Below are positions 53,180-64,000 of a stretch of 64,000 nt of DNA, in pieces. Positions within the stretch are counted from its first letter, which is position 1; the number at the start of each line of letters is the position of its first letter. The position numbers were made by a program, and so were the translations under genes. The stretch spans positions 6,758,001 to 6,822,000 of the forward strand of contig OX463849.1 in NCBI GenBank assembly GCA_949825065.1, given 5' to 3'. Source of the DNA: Odontocerum albicorne. Lineage: Eukaryota; Arthropoda; Insecta; Trichoptera; Odontoceridae. Under the pieces are notes generated by a model that saw only the letters and a list, made by a program, of their open reading frames with translations, was not told where the DNA came from and searched no databases.

Positions 53180-54480
53180 ACACTGTTTCTGGTTTTCTAA
53201 ACTTTTAGGTTAATTCTTTTCAATTATTTAAATTATTAAAATTATCAGAATCAAGTCTCCAACAAATAATTCAGCGGCTTATAATGAACACATATCTCTT
53301 TGGTCACAAGGTTCGAACAGGTAACAACACACGAATTATCACAGCATATCAGAGGAAAGGTAACAATAATGAAACACAGTAACAATGCAGATTAAAATTA
53401 TATATTTTCACTACCGGATCAAATGATCCAGATAGGATTAATTAGATTTTTAGCAAGGATTCGACTCTATTAGTTACACCTGAAGAGTTTAACTATATAG
53501 GATTAATATCCTTTGCAAGGGAGATTATATCTAGCGATCGCTCTGAAAGCGTTGTAAAACAAAAAAAAAAAGTTTAGTGCAGAATTTGAAATCACCAAAG
53601 GAATAACAAAGAAAAAAGAGTCACAGTCCCTTTAAATATTGACGTGATTGTTCGTTAAATTGATGCAACGGATTTCGTCGACCACTTGAAGCGTAAATAG
53701 TAGAGCTCTAATTGAAGATCGGGATACGAAGTGTTCCAAAAGCTACTCTTTCTTTCTAGTCTTCGGACAAAGGCGTCAGACAGCTCCTTGATGGTTTTGA
53801 AGAGCGTTAAGTAATTTCGGAGTATGCCGCAATCTGCGCGTTGCGTATTTTGTAGAGAATGAGACCCGTTGATAAAAGGGATTCTTGTTGTCTAAACTAA
53901 ACAATGAAGTAATTATGTACTCTCTCTCTGGATTTCCACTACAAAAAAAAACTATTCAATAATCTTTCTTTGTTCTATAACACTCGAGGCTAGAACTGGT
54001 CTCAAGACGTAATTATTAATTAAAAGAATTACGATATACTGAAGCACAGAGATGACACCTCTGTGCTGGCTCGGGAGCTAGTTAGTAATGCCGGGGGCGG
54101 TGGATGCATTCTGCGTCCCCACTCCGTTGAAGGGGAGAAATTACCTCGAGCCTCCCGATAAAATAATAATTCTTTAAAGTTCTAGAACAATATATGAAGG
54201 ACATCGGGCAGCGCATCGAGAGACACCTGCAAAGTCGGCGAATCGGGAAGATCAAACCGTTTGCCGTTTATTTGCCGACAGTTTTCATTTGTTAGTGACA
54301 AAGATACATGACGCAACTAATATTTAGATCACGCAAAAATATTTCAAGATCATACAAGAATAACATGGTTTCCATCGATAATTTGACACGGTTTAACAAA
54401 ATGAACAGAAAATAACGGCTTCTCTAAATTAGAGACTTTGTTAAGAAAACTGACCGTCCGTAACAAAATTGAGTCTCCTA
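53180..54480. other. unassigned DNA with a GC-rich structured patch
   Basis: 53640-54300 is GC-richer than average. Minus-strand frames of 60-plus codons (around 53690-53880) read plausibly (LRNYLTLFKTIKELSDAF) but shift frame, and no relative was recognised. 54043-54158 can fold strongly (separate entry). Confidence 0.3.
54043..54158 (+). other. GC-rich, strongly self-complementary segment
   Basis: A perfect hairpin AGCACAGAG (54043-54051) with CTCTGTGCT (54059-54067), then an enclosing stem TCGGGAG (54071-54077) with CTCCCGA (54152-54158) around further GC-rich inner pairings. It may be a structured RNA or the remains of a terminal repeat. I cannot assign a family. Confidence 0.3.
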
Positions 54481-54484
54481 ATAT

Positions 54485-55215
54485 TTGTTGATTTTCACAG
54501 AGGAAGACCTGCAACAAATGTTACATCGATTCCAGACTGCTTCCAAAAAATACAACATGTCTATCTTCATCAGCAAAACTAAAGTCATAACTCTAGCCAG
54601 AGAGCAAGTTGGATGCAGTGTGGCGATCGACGACACACCGATTGAACAAGTAACAAAATTTAAATACTTGGATGCTAGCATAATGTGCAATAATGACCTC
54701 TATAGCGAAGTGCTTGAATAATCACAAAAGGCCGCAGCTATTTCCGGGTGGTTAAAGAACACTATCTGGAAAAACAAGTATATGAACATCCGAAGCAAGG
54801 TGAGGATATACAAGACCTGTTTCCGTCCCATAATGACATACAGCATAGCGTCCGAAACTGACACTATCAGAACGAAAAATCTCCCTCGAACCTGCGAAAT
54901 GAAGGTACTCAGGAGTATCGCTGGCAAAACTCTTCGTGATAGAGTGCGAAACACAGAAATCCGAAGGACGTGCGAAGTTGAAGATATTATCAGATGTGGA
55001 CGACAGAGAAGAAGGTTCTGGAATGAACACGTATCCAGAATGGCGGAACCAAGAGCCGTAAGAACGGCCAGGGACAGTATCCCCCAAGCAAGCAGACCTC
55101 CAGGACGACCTCCCAAAAGATAGAAATACAGCTGGCAGTCGACGTCACAAGAGGAAAACAATGATGCAGGACCATAACAGGCCAACAGGCCTAAAATTAG
55201 ATAAAGAAGAAGAAG
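54485..55215 (+). pseudogene. LINE-B reverse transcriptase C-terminal part
   Basis: Order: LQQMLHRFQTASKKYNMSIF then ISKTKVITLARE (RT palm and thumb, with the YADD box lost upstream); TKFKYLDASIMCNNDLYSEV (normally FKYLGSxI); a stop; IYKTCFRPIMTYSIASETDT; RNTEIRRTCEVEDIIRCGRQ; HVSRMAEPRAVRTARDS; RPPGRPPKR. Then a GCCTAAAATTAGATAAAGAA tail. The other copies are 3' ends at 2485 and 58240. Confidence 0.85.
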
Positions 55216-55219
55216 AACT

Positions 55220-55745
55220 TTAAAAGTCAGAAAAATATATCGAATAATCAATCTGCATTCAGAAGAAACCAAATTCGTATACTGAAGTCTTTAGTATTCT
55301 TCACAACACTGTTAGAAGTGGAAAGATAGACGAGGATAAAGAAGGAAACCAATATGATACATGCTTTCGAGATATGGTATTAGAGACGGATGCTCCATGT
55401 CCCATGGATCACAAGGCGCACCAACGTCTGTATCTTTCAAGAATTGGAGATCATTGAAAGACTTTCAATAGCACGCAGAATAAAAGTCAACGCACTACGG
55501 GTTTGTCGCTTGAAAGAATTATGAAAAACTGGAGAAGCTGATGATCTTTGTGACAGTAGAAGGATACACTATGAGATGGAGAGATAAAACAGAGTTAACT
55601 GAACCCTCTGTAAGTGCTGTATTAATTATGGTCTAGGACAAGAAAAGATGGAGACAAGGTTATGCGTCGAGTTTCAGAAAAAAGCCGAGGACTAAATGTT
55701 TAACGTCAAGCATATGATGAAGAAGAATAAAAACCGAACATCAAG
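55220..55745 (+). other. possible LINE remnant, unassigned
   Basis: The text looks retroelement-like (AGGACAAGAAAAGATGGAG, ending TGATGAAGAAGAATA), but I could not align it with any family here. Confidence 0.3.
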
Positions 55746-55748
55746 AAG

Positions 55749-56155
55749 TTGACAAAATACAAATTGAAAATTAAAAAAGATCGAAATAGTTTAACCCAAA
55801 TATACAATTATATGGAGAGATGCATGTTGGGATATACTAAAAGAGACCGTAAACGAAACACCTGGATTCGCAATATAACAAAGGTAGAAGACGTTATAAA
55901 GGTATGCAAAAGATTGAAGTGGCAATGGGCCGGACACGTAGCCAGAATGTCAGACTCCCGATGGACATCCGAAATAATCCAATGGTACCCAAGAGGCATA
56001 AAGAGGCCTAGAAGAAGACCGAAGGAAATCAGGAAGCATGGCAGCATCACGTGGCATCGGCGAGCAAAGGACCGAACTGTTTGGAGTCAACTTGGGGAGA
56101 CCTTCATCCAGCAGTGGATCGACCCTGGTTGACAATGATGATGATGATGATGATA
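55749..56155 (+). pseudogene. LINE-C C-terminal end with (GAT)n tail, longer copy
   Basis: One open frame of 127 codons: ERCMLGYTKRDRKRNTWIRN, then VIKVCKRLKWQWAGHVARMS, SEIIQWYPRGIKRPRRRPKE and IQQWIDPG, stop, then CAATGATGATGATGATGATG. Relative to 52736 it lacks the VRWIN residues after RPK. It is the best-preserved LINE-C in the window. Confidence 0.85.
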
Positions 56156-56334
56156 CAATTATAGTCAAATACGGATAAATCGATCACGATATAAGGTCGA
56201 ATTATTAACTATATAACCTAATTAACTATCTAAATCCATGACACAGAACAGATCACACTTGAAAGGAATATACTCGAGGATCTTGGTACTCTTCTTGTGT
56301 TCAAACATATAAACATTTAAAAAAAATATTATTT

Positions 56335-56710
56335 GTAGTTAAGGCATTAACATTGTGGAGGTTTCAAGATATCGTATTTTTTTTACTATATGCTGTTTAT
56401 TACACTTTATGTAACGGTATAACCCTACCGGTTTCAAGGTTTTCACTTCATCATCAGGGGAGCACAAACAAGACTGAATTCTGTTCGAACTGGTACCGAT
56501 ATACACACTTCTAAGTCAGTACATCTGGGTGAACATTTGGCAAACACATATATTCCCAGAATTTCGCCGTTGCTCGCTAAAGTTGTCTCCTCCTTCCCTC
56601 CACCCACAATCCCAAACTCGAATGTTTATCGCTAGAAGTGTGTATGTCGATAGCTTCTAACGTTACGTAAAGTGGAAAAAAAAACAATGTTTAATAATAC
56701 AAATTACAAA
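56335..56710. mobile_element. PLE1 chimera with endonuclease C-terminus
   Basis: 56335-56500 is a minus-oriented PLE1 end starting at GTTAAGGCATTAACATTGTG. 56510-56635 is plus-oriented coding text (SKSVHLGEHLANTYIPRISP, then LLAKVV). The last part is a plus 3' end missing the hammerhead-like block. Confidence 0.75.
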
Positions 56711-56719
56711 AAAAAATTA

Positions 56720-57475
56720 ATATATTGATAAACGAATTCCGATAAGGCTTTCGAACATATAATATTTACTAATTATTCTAGCAAAGTGCCAATTCATATT
56801 TGAAGTCAATGAATAACTCTGGAGGGGATGTTCCCACTAACGTTCCCGAGATATTGTCTATCAAGGAAAGTTCTCGCTAGTTTATTTCCAATGGACCTGA
56901 GATGTATTATCTATATTAATTAACGTCAAAAACAAGGGGAATTTGATATCACTCAATATATGAGTCAATAAATTGTTCATTGTTCTGTTCCCTATGGCAT
57001 TGTTAGAGTTCATCATTATTATTTCGCCAGAATCTTTTTGTCAATTAGCGATGAAATGTTTGACTATGTGTTTTGTGAAAAGCTTCTGAAACATAAATCA
57101 ATAAGACAAATATTATTTATCAATACTCAGAACACGTATATTTTTATCTTTTATCTGAAACACTTCATTGTGTTATATACAATACAGTTTGTTGGGTTTA
57201 TTGCCGAAGGGCCGTTTCTTCCAACCAACCAGAAAATTGTTAAACAATCTTGTTTGCAATATTGGGTGGAAGATAAACATTTGATATTTATACAAAGGAA
57301 ATAAAATTATATAAGAAAAAAATGTATTTTATGAAGTTTTAAAAAATATTTTTGACTTATTTTATCCTAATCTAGCCCGGGAATCACAAGTATTCTAGCC
57401 CGGGGAGAGCAGGTTTAAATTCTATTGAAACTATTAAAAATAATTTCTGTTAGGTTTTATTCTAAGACCTCATAA
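56720..57475. other. unassigned AT-rich DNA
   Basis: An 88-codon plus-strand frame (57038-57304) is hydrophobic and Ile/Phe-rich, as expected of AT-rich noise. No support for a gene. Confidence 0.3.
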
Positions 57476-57479
57476 ACAT

Positions 57480-57560
57480 ATTTCTGGTTAATTGGAAGAA
57501 ATTGCCGTTTGAAAATAAGAACGCCAGGTGGTACCGTTTACAACAATATTGTAATACAAT
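57480..57560 (+). repeat. dispersed repeat, GGAAGAGATTGCTG family, copy 3
   Basis: TTGGAAGAAATTGCCG, GAAAATAAGAACGCCAGGTG and GTACCGTTTACAACA match the copies at 24575 and 26055. Confidence 0.5.
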
Positions 57561-57564
57561 TTAT

Positions 57565-58235
57565 GTTACAGTCAAGAACTTATAATAAAAAAAAAAGCTA
57601 TAAAATTAAAATCCAATTTAACCCCTAAGCGAGTGAGATTTTGTTAGCAAAATAAAAATTGATTTTGTAGGTAATATAAAAAATGTAATTACGGCCGCCA
57701 TATACTAAATAATTGAATATATTATATAAGAACATTTGAGCCTTATCCGTTTTATGGATAAATTCATGTATTCGGGAAAAAAACATCGGACGTACCATGT
57801 ACGTCCATACTCTCTTGTGGTAAAAATTCGCTCGCCGTACACCGTACGGTCATACTACTTTAGAACAACTAGACAATGAAAAGTCCAAAAACAATCGGCT
57901 TCTTAAAAACTTTTTAGCATTTCGTTAAAAAAAAGTTAAAACCTTTGTAGAATAGTTAATTTTGTTTCTTTTACCATTTTGGTTTTTGGAAGCCCAAAGA
58001 CTTTACGTGGGGTAATTATAGACTCCCGTCATGTATAATATATCCCATTATTTTTGGATAAACTTTGGCAGAAAGTATTATGTAACTTAAAAATATAGAC
58101 TTACTCATTAAAAGTAAAATATGGTTTTACCTTGTACATTTTACTTAACAAAGATATTTTAAATAAATTTTCGTCCCTTTGTTCTGTACAATTTGAAGTT
58201 TCATTAATGATAATATATAATGGAAACAAGAATTA
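57565..58235. other. unassigned DNA
   Basis: A short perfect palindrome GGACGTAC-CAT-GTACGTCC occurs near 57790. Otherwise nothing recognised. Confidence 0.3.
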
Positions 58236-58239
58236 TTAA

Positions 58240-58490
58240 ACAATTTCTTCTTATTCTTCGTCTTCTTTTAGGCCTGTTGACCTGTTATGATCCTGCATCA
58301 TCGTTTCCCTCTTGTGACGTCGACTGCCAGCAGTCTTTCCATCTTTTGGGAGGTCGTCTTGGAGGTCTGCTTGCTTGGGGAATACTGTCCCTGGTCATTC
58401 TTATGGCCCCTGGTTCCACCATTCTGGATACATGTTCGTTCCAGAACCTTCTTCTCTGTCGTCCCTATCAATATCTTCAACGTTAACATT
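58240..58490 (-). mobile_element. LINE-B 3' end
   Basis: The reverse complement encodes the degraded RRKVLERTCIQNGGTRGHKN stretch, then KQTSKTTSQKMERLLAVDV, and ends CATAACAGGTCAACAGGCCT with an AAAGAAGACGAAG tail. It matches 55010-55215. Confidence 0.8.
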
Positions 58491-58494
58491 TTAC

Positions 58495-59110
58495 AATTTA
58501 AACATTACAAATATAACATTGACATTGGTGGCTAACAAATAAGAAGGCATTTTGGGAAAAGTAATAACGGGGTAACCAGGAAATGTTCCATGTCACTGAA
58601 AAAAAATGTAATGTTTTTTGAATCACTGTTTGCAATACGCCAACAATGGGGCGAGTTTTATGTTAGTTGGTAGCTGTTCACAAACAGGTCATACGACCTA
58701 GACCAAGAGGAGGAAGAAGAAGAAGGGAGCTGGTTCTAGAGTATAATGCCACGCAAAGTAAAAAAATGGTGTGAGAAATGAAGAGTGGATAACTGAAAAA
58801 GCTAGTAAGCAACCTCTGCTTGTGCGAAACGTGAGTCAGAAATAGGACAGAAACGGAACATTTTCGACTAAACATGAGCAGAAGGCGAGACAGTTCAAGG
58901 CTTTACACAAAAGTAGCAACAGACGCATTTGACGCCGATTTCTTATATTCACTATTAAGTTTCTCTTGAAAATTTGCAAAATTTCGTACTGTCTTAGGTT
59001 TATATGTAAATAACAATAATTTTGTTCTCGCTATATGTTTGTTCAGCAGTTTTTTGTAACTTTATGGTAACTTATGTCCGCATAGTCAAGAACCGGCAAG
59101 AACATAGAAT
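58495..59110. other. unassigned DNA
   Basis: 58680-58880 reads like decayed LINE 3' text (AGACCAAGAGGAGGAAGAAG), but no family was assigned. Confidence 0.3.
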
Positions 59111-59114
59111 GCAC

Positions 59115-59280
59115 TAGCTTTATTTTGCATAATCTCCTGGCTCCGCAATATACGTGATTGGACTGGCATATGGGGCGTTGAAGATCTTTTTCGGGCTGCC
59201 GGGGACAAAGATGTCTTCTCTCAAATGATATTCAACGTTGAGGGGACCTGACATGACGCTGGGAAGAAAAAAAGAAAGCA
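59115..59280 (+). mobile_element. LINE-A 3' end
   Basis: SWLRNIRDWTGIWGVEDLFR and then AAGDKDVFSQMIFNVE, followed by GGGGACCTGACATGACGCTG and a GAAGAAAAAAAG tail. Matches 46430-46570. Confidence 0.8.
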
Positions 59281-59539
59281 AATATATTTGCAACAACTCA
59301 AGGGAGTGAAGACAGAAAAAGATCCTATGGCTTACGTTATTTATTTATTCTCGCCATGGAAGAGTGGTGTTAAATGTAAAACCAAGGTTTTAACCGTGAT
59401 ACTCAATGGAATCCTAAATACAGTTAAAGTTATTGAAAGTAAAGAATCAGCAATAAGTTTACTCGTGGTGTGTGTCTTTTTTTTGCAACAATAAAATATT
59501 AATACATGGAAAGGATACTAGAGATATTGAAAAATATGT

Positions 59540-59815
59540 AACCTAAGGAAAAAAAATAATGGCACTCTTAAACGTATACTCTCGAACAGTATGAAAAACC
59601 TGCTTCGATAACCGATAGTCCACAAAAGTCTAAATCTACTAAGATGATCAAACATCAAATTTAGTGCAAACTTTAATATTTAGTTCAAACTTTGATACAT
59701 GCGCATATAACGTGGATATGGGAAATGTTAAAAGGAGCCAACCTACTATAGATTTGTGTACAGTGGTAATATTACATACAGTGACAATATATGACAGAAT
59801 ACGGAATTAAGTGAT
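59540..59815 (+). pseudogene. LINE-D relic
   Basis: Broken text with AAATCTACTAAGATGATCAA, GTGGATATGGGAAATGTTAA and ATGACAGAATACGGAATTAA in LINE-D order. Its end is cut by element X. Confidence 0.5.
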
Positions 59816-59818
59816 TTA

Positions 59819-60393
59819 CCTTCCCAGTCCTGTGATGTGTAACTAGTACACATTGCTTCTAAAAACGTTAATATCTCTATAAACATAATAAAAACTCGGT
59901 TCAGATTTTAGGTATTATTCCGTAATACATTTACGCATTGAATGAAAAAATAATATTAATAATAATTAGCACTTATCGACCACATCAGAGATGTTTTGTC
60001 AAAATAGGGAATAAATTCACCTATACAATCAAACGTGGGCCAATGTGTGACGCAGATATATTCATTCTGAAAAACCGCTATTGGGGAGGAAGCGGCGCCA
60101 TTCACGTCTCACTCTCACTCTACTTCGGTATATGGGAACGCATGAATTATAATCTCTGTTCGTTCGCTTATCTCACTTTAGTAGCTCTCGAGCATCCATT
60201 TGAGGTGGTCTCTTCGCCCGTTTTGTGAACGTTGGCCGATGTTTTTTTTTGTGTTTTCACCAATTCAATTTCAATTATTATCACTTTTGACTTCAAATTT
60301 AATTAATTTAAGAGTTTGGCTATGAGTACTCATATTTTTCCGATTTTAAATCGCTCATTTTTACGTATGTATTGAATACACAGCACCGGAATA
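59819..60393. mobile_element. element X, copy 2
   Basis: Inverted match of 40659-41263 across about 560 bp. The left end is CCTTCCCAGTCCTGTGATG. The right end is cut by the 64-bp array. A 96-codon frame inside (59938-60228) is not conserved in copy 1 and is probably chance. Confidence 0.65.
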
Positions 60394-61481
60394 GATACAT
60401 CTTATGGCGATTCACTCGACTTAAGAATGATCTTTCTGTCTCGATCAGATGTAATATGATACATCTTATTGCGATTCACTCGACTTAAGAATGATCTTTC
60501 TGTCTCGATCAGATGTAATATGATATACATCTTGTTGCGATTCACTCGACTTAAGAATGATCTTTCTGTCTCGATCAGATGTAATATGATACATCTTATT
60601 GCGATTCATTCGACTTAAGAATGATCTTTCTGGCTCGATCAGATGTAATATGATACATCTTATTGCGATTCACTCGACTTAAGAATGATCTTTCTGTCAC
60701 GATCAGATGTAATATGATACATCTTATTGCGATTCACTCGACTTAAGAATGATCTTTCTGTCTCGATCAGATGTAATATGATACATCTTATTGCGATTCA
60801 CTCGACTTCAGAATGATCTTTTTGTCTCGATCAGATGTAATATGATACATCTTATTGCGATTCACTCGACTTAAGAATGATCTTTCTGTCTCGATCAGAT
60901 GTAATATGATACATCTTATTGCGATTCACTCGACTTAAGAATGATCTTTCTGTCTCGATCAGATGTAATATGATACATCTTATTGCGATTCACTCGACTT
61001 AAGAATGATCTTTCTGTCTCGATCAGATGTAATATGATACATCTTATTGCGATTCACTCGACTTAAGAATGATCTTTCTGTCTCGATCAGATGTAATATG
61101 ATACATCTTATTGCGATTCACTCGACTTAAGAATGATCTTTCTGTCTCGATCAGATGTAATATGATACATCTTATTGCGATTCACTCGACTTCAGAATGA
61201 TCTTTCTGTCTCGATCAGATGTAATATGATACATCTTATTGCGATTCACTCGACTTAAGAATGATCTTTCTGTCTCGATCAGATGTAATATGATACATCT
61301 TATTGCGATTCACTCGACTTCAGAATGATCTTTCTGTCTCGATCAGATGTAATATGATACATCTTATTGCGATTCACTCGACTTAAGAATGATCTTTCTG
61401 TCTCGATCAGATGTAATATGATACATCTTATTGCGATTCACTCGACTTAAGAATGATCTTTCTGGCTCGATCAGATGTAAT
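60394..61481. repeat. 64-bp satellite, 17 copies
   Basis: Unit GATACATCTTATTGCGATTC, ACTCGACTTAAGAATGATCT, TTCTGTCTCGATCAGATGTA, ATAT. Copies are nearly identical. One unit near 60520 is 2 bp longer. AGATGTA-ATATGA-TACATCT across each unit boundary forms a 7-bp hairpin. Confidence 0.98.
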
Positions 61482-61489
61482 TACATGAT

Positions 61490-62335
61490 ACATATTCATT
61501 GATATTTAAGAATAAATTAAAAACGCCTTTTTAATCCCAAAATATTTTACTACCTTATCTTCCATACAATTTCAATCATATTCCCTCTTTCCTTCGAAAT
61601 TTATATTTTATTTTTCTCTGCCTGTTAATTTATATTTGTAGACTGTTTATTTATATTTTTTCTCAGACTTTTAATTTATATTTTTTAAGAAATTTATGAT
61701 TTATTTTTATGTTTCTCAGTCAAACTCTCAGACGCTGTCAGAGACGCCAACGTTAATTATAAAACATGGCTCGTTGATTGCTAGAAATGTTTTTTAAGAA
61801 ATAAATCTGTTATGTGTATTGACATAAAAGTTTTAAATGTACATATTTTTCCAAAAAAACTTCATCTAATAGTGAAATGTTACATTCCAGAACACTTATT
61901 GATATGCATGCGTTAAGATCGTTCACAAAGGTCAAGATATAGGTTGAAGCATAATGTCTCCTGATATAAACCAGGGCTATGAGCGAGGAATCGGCCACGA
62001 GCTGTCAAGGATCTAGATTAATAGGGGGGAATCCTGAAGCTTTAATTCAGACAAGATCGCTGCCTTATCACAATCGATCAATACGTTTTTGTTTGTCATT
62101 TTAGCATTTACGTAAAATAAATGCTTGCACTGTCGAAAAACGTCTGTTTTTTAGCGTATACGAAAAAATCTTAAATTTCTCAAAAATGTCATCACAGATT
62201 TGGTTTCAAGAAAATATCTAACCTATTTTATTTTCAGGCTTTTTTAAACTGAAACTTGGTTTGCATTTTCCGTATGAATTTAATGACGAAAATAAAAATT
62301 AAACGATAGTTGTACATGTATAATATGTGTCTTTC
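61490..62335. other. unassigned AT-rich DNA
   Basis: No supported gene. Confidence 0.35.
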
Positions 62336-62339
62336 TTTA

Positions 62340-63044
62340 GATGGTTTTACAGCCCATATCGAGCTTTGGCCACCGTCAATCTTCGCATCCAACTCCTCCT
62401 GTCTTCCGCCACGACCCTCCAATCCTGCGCCTGTAGCAGCCGGGTTGCGTCTCTCTCAACTTCGTCCTCCCATCGTAGACTTAGCCTGCCTACTCTCCTT
62501 CTCCCACCCGGGTGTCCTTCCAGGATTATCTTGGGTGCTCACGTTGATGGCATTTTCTGGACATGTCCGGCCCATTTCAATCGGCTCAGTCTGACATGTA
62601 CAGATAGCCTGGGAGCTTTGTAGATATTATACAGCTCGTCGTTGTATCGTATTCGCCAGGTTTCCTCATGAAACAGAGAAGGAAAATAGACCACAAGGTT
62701 ACATTCGATTCAAGGATAAATATGACTTTGAGGTAGTAGATGAGTTCACCTACTTGGGTTCAACTATAACGAAGGGAAACGAGGAGTATGCTGAGATTAA
62801 GAGAAGAATCACAACAGGGAACAAAATATTCTTCTCCCTACTGCCGGTGCTCAAGTCCAGAAGTGTCCATAGAAATACCAAAGTCATCCTGTACAAAACA
62901 ATTACTAGAACAGTGGTGGTAGATGGATGCAAAGCGTGGACACTGAGAGGTAAATCCGCAGAGTTGCTGGATGCATTCGACAGAAGAGTAGGTACTACGT
63001 AGGATCCTGGGCCCCGTGAATGACGGCGAAGCCTGGCGAGTACG
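62340..63044 (-). mobile_element. LINE-E insertion with 5' inversion (twin-priming structure)
   Basis: 62660-62340 on the minus strand encodes WRIRYNDELYNIYKAPRLSV, then HVRLSRLKWAGHVQKMPST, GHPGGRRRVGRLSLRWEDEV and RRSWMRRLTVAKARYGL. 62667-63044 on the plus strand encodes the part just upstream: FEVVDEFTYLGSTITKGNEE, then SVHRNTKVILYKTITRTVVV and, after a frameshift near 62995, RILGPVNDGEAWRVR. The two segments are adjacent in the protein but opposite in the DNA. Confidence 0.85.
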
Positions 63045-63049
63045 TATAT

Positions 63050-63750
63050 AGTATGTGTATATCCCATATTTACTTACTAAATGAAAACTTTTTCTTCATA
63101 TAATTGTTTTGTCAAATCGCGTTTGAAGCTGAGCTATGTGGCTATAATATAACCTAAAATTGTGTATTAAATTTATATAAGTACAACAACATTTTAATTT
63201 TTAAATTACTATTCAGGTGAATGTATTCAATATTGATTGTGAAAATATCTGACTTTATAATTTCCTTAAATTGTATAGGATCTTAATAACAAAGGGATAC
63301 TTAAATCTATTTAAATAAAACTTTTAATATATTTAGAGGCACGCTTTAAAGGGATTAATTATAATTGAAACGCTTTGTTGTACAGATACTTCCATTGTGA
63401 AGGGACACAAGACAATCGTAGTAAATCTATAAATTAAATTTATTTATTTATAAACAATATTATTCATACATAAATTTCATCTACACATCACAATTATAAT
63501 TATAAAATAAAAGATCTGCATTTTCAAAATAATACTAAAAATTTAAGATACACATATTTCAAAATATGATTTATTAATGCTTAGTATAACACAGAAAGTA
63601 AAATAAAAATTATTGACAATAAATTTAATTTAACTAAAAATATAAAACTCATAAAAAATAACATAAAATAAAAAAAAAACAAAAATTTAAATACCTCTCA
63701 AGATGATGTGATAGATTAAATCACGAGAAAAGTACTTTTATTTTATTTAT
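63050..63750. other. very AT-rich DNA
   Basis: Low-complexity A/T text, especially 63420-63740. No feature supported. Confidence 0.4.
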
Positions 63751-63754
63751 TTTT

Positions 63755-63915
63755 TATTAATTTTAAACATGGCAAGAAATATACACAATTTACGAAAAAA
63801 CAATTGGGGATTTAATTTGGACGCAATTTTAATGGATATGGATTTGTTGAATTTCATTTGTCGTGTCTCTAGTAAATTAGGTTTTTGCCTGTATCTTACT
63901 GAGTACATAAAGCAT
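63755..63915 (+). repeat. repeat Q, copy 4
   Basis: GGCAAGAAATATACACAATT leads to GCAATTTTAATGGATATGGA and a frame reading MDMDLLNFICRVSSKLGFCL YLTEY, the same core as the other three copies. It diverges after about 63915. The last 85 bases of the window are T-rich and featureless. Confidence 0.75.
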
Positions 63916-64000
63916 GAAAAAACAAATCGATACTTCTTTCCGATTTTTGATTATATAAAGATTTTTTTTTTTTATATATTTTTTTATTTTTTTCAAAACA

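Noticed and set aside
53690..53880. Minus-strand coding-like text upstream of LINE-B
   Set aside because: It changes frame within about 100 bp, and I could not match it to any family or find splice sites.
59938..60228. 96-codon frame inside element X copy 2
   Set aside because: The corresponding sequence in copy 1 is not open, and no motif is recognisable.

Overview
This is an AT-rich (about 70% by eye), gene-poor eukaryotic window. It contains no operons, no rRNA and no credible tRNA gene. The repeat content points to an arthropod, most likely an insect with a large repeat-laden genome: mariner, Tigger/pogo and piggyBac-like DNA elements, Penelope-like elements (PLEs) with GIY-YIG endonuclease, several 5'-truncated LINE families, tRNA-headed SINEs, and many mini- and microsatellites. 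The species cannot be named from the sequence. No complete protein-coding gene is visible. A few short patches on the minus strand look like exons with good splice sites (351-409, 26310-26400, 26670-26874), so much of the window may be intron or intergenic DNA around unidentified host genes.

Layout. 1-3.3 kb: a possible microexon, LINE pieces and a candidate solo LTR. 4.2-5.7 kb: a PLE copy (subfamily 2) carrying a hammerhead-ribozyme fold, split by a LINE with an 11-bp target duplication. 6.7-7.9 kb: a mariner whose core collapsed into a 24-bp minisatellite. 9-12.6 kb: LINE-F, transposase relics, SINEs and a Tigger derivative with an open C-terminal frame. 12.6-16 kb: a 12-bp minisatellite, then PLE subfamily-1 ends arranged as inverted pairs. 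16-18.6 kb: mariner and LINE-D with a nested DNA element. 19.3-21.6 kb: a complex satellite. 23-32.5 kb: MITEs, mariner relics, the candidate exons, an (AT)n tract and a foldback element with amplified ends. 33.5-35.3 kb: PLE endonuclease coding remnant plus an inverted copy. 36-51.6 kb: many LINE-D remnants that host other insertions, and an 89-bp array. 52-56.7 kb: LINE-C, LINE-B and PLE chimeras. 58-64 kb: LINE ends, a 17-copy 64-bp array, a twin-primed LINE and a dispersed repeat.

Family labels LINE-A to LINE-G, PLE1/PLE2, element X and repeat Q are mine. LINE-A = 4541, 46310 and 59115. LINE-B = 2485, 54485 and 58240. LINE-C = 52736 and 55749, with (GAT)n tails. LINE-D = the very common family whose reverse-transcriptase C-terminus reads like LRWFGHxERM. 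LINE-E = 62340-63044. LINE-F = 9331 and 39100. LINE-G = 41530 and 49990.

The main signals are (1) a self-cleaving-RNA fold in the PLEs, (2) PLE ends mobilised as snapback units with their own target-site duplication, (3) repeated birth of tandem arrays from transposon ends, and (4) a SINE whose 3' tail matches LINE-F. All calls were made by reading the sequence. No database search was run, and boundaries are approximate unless a target duplication or splice site fixes them.
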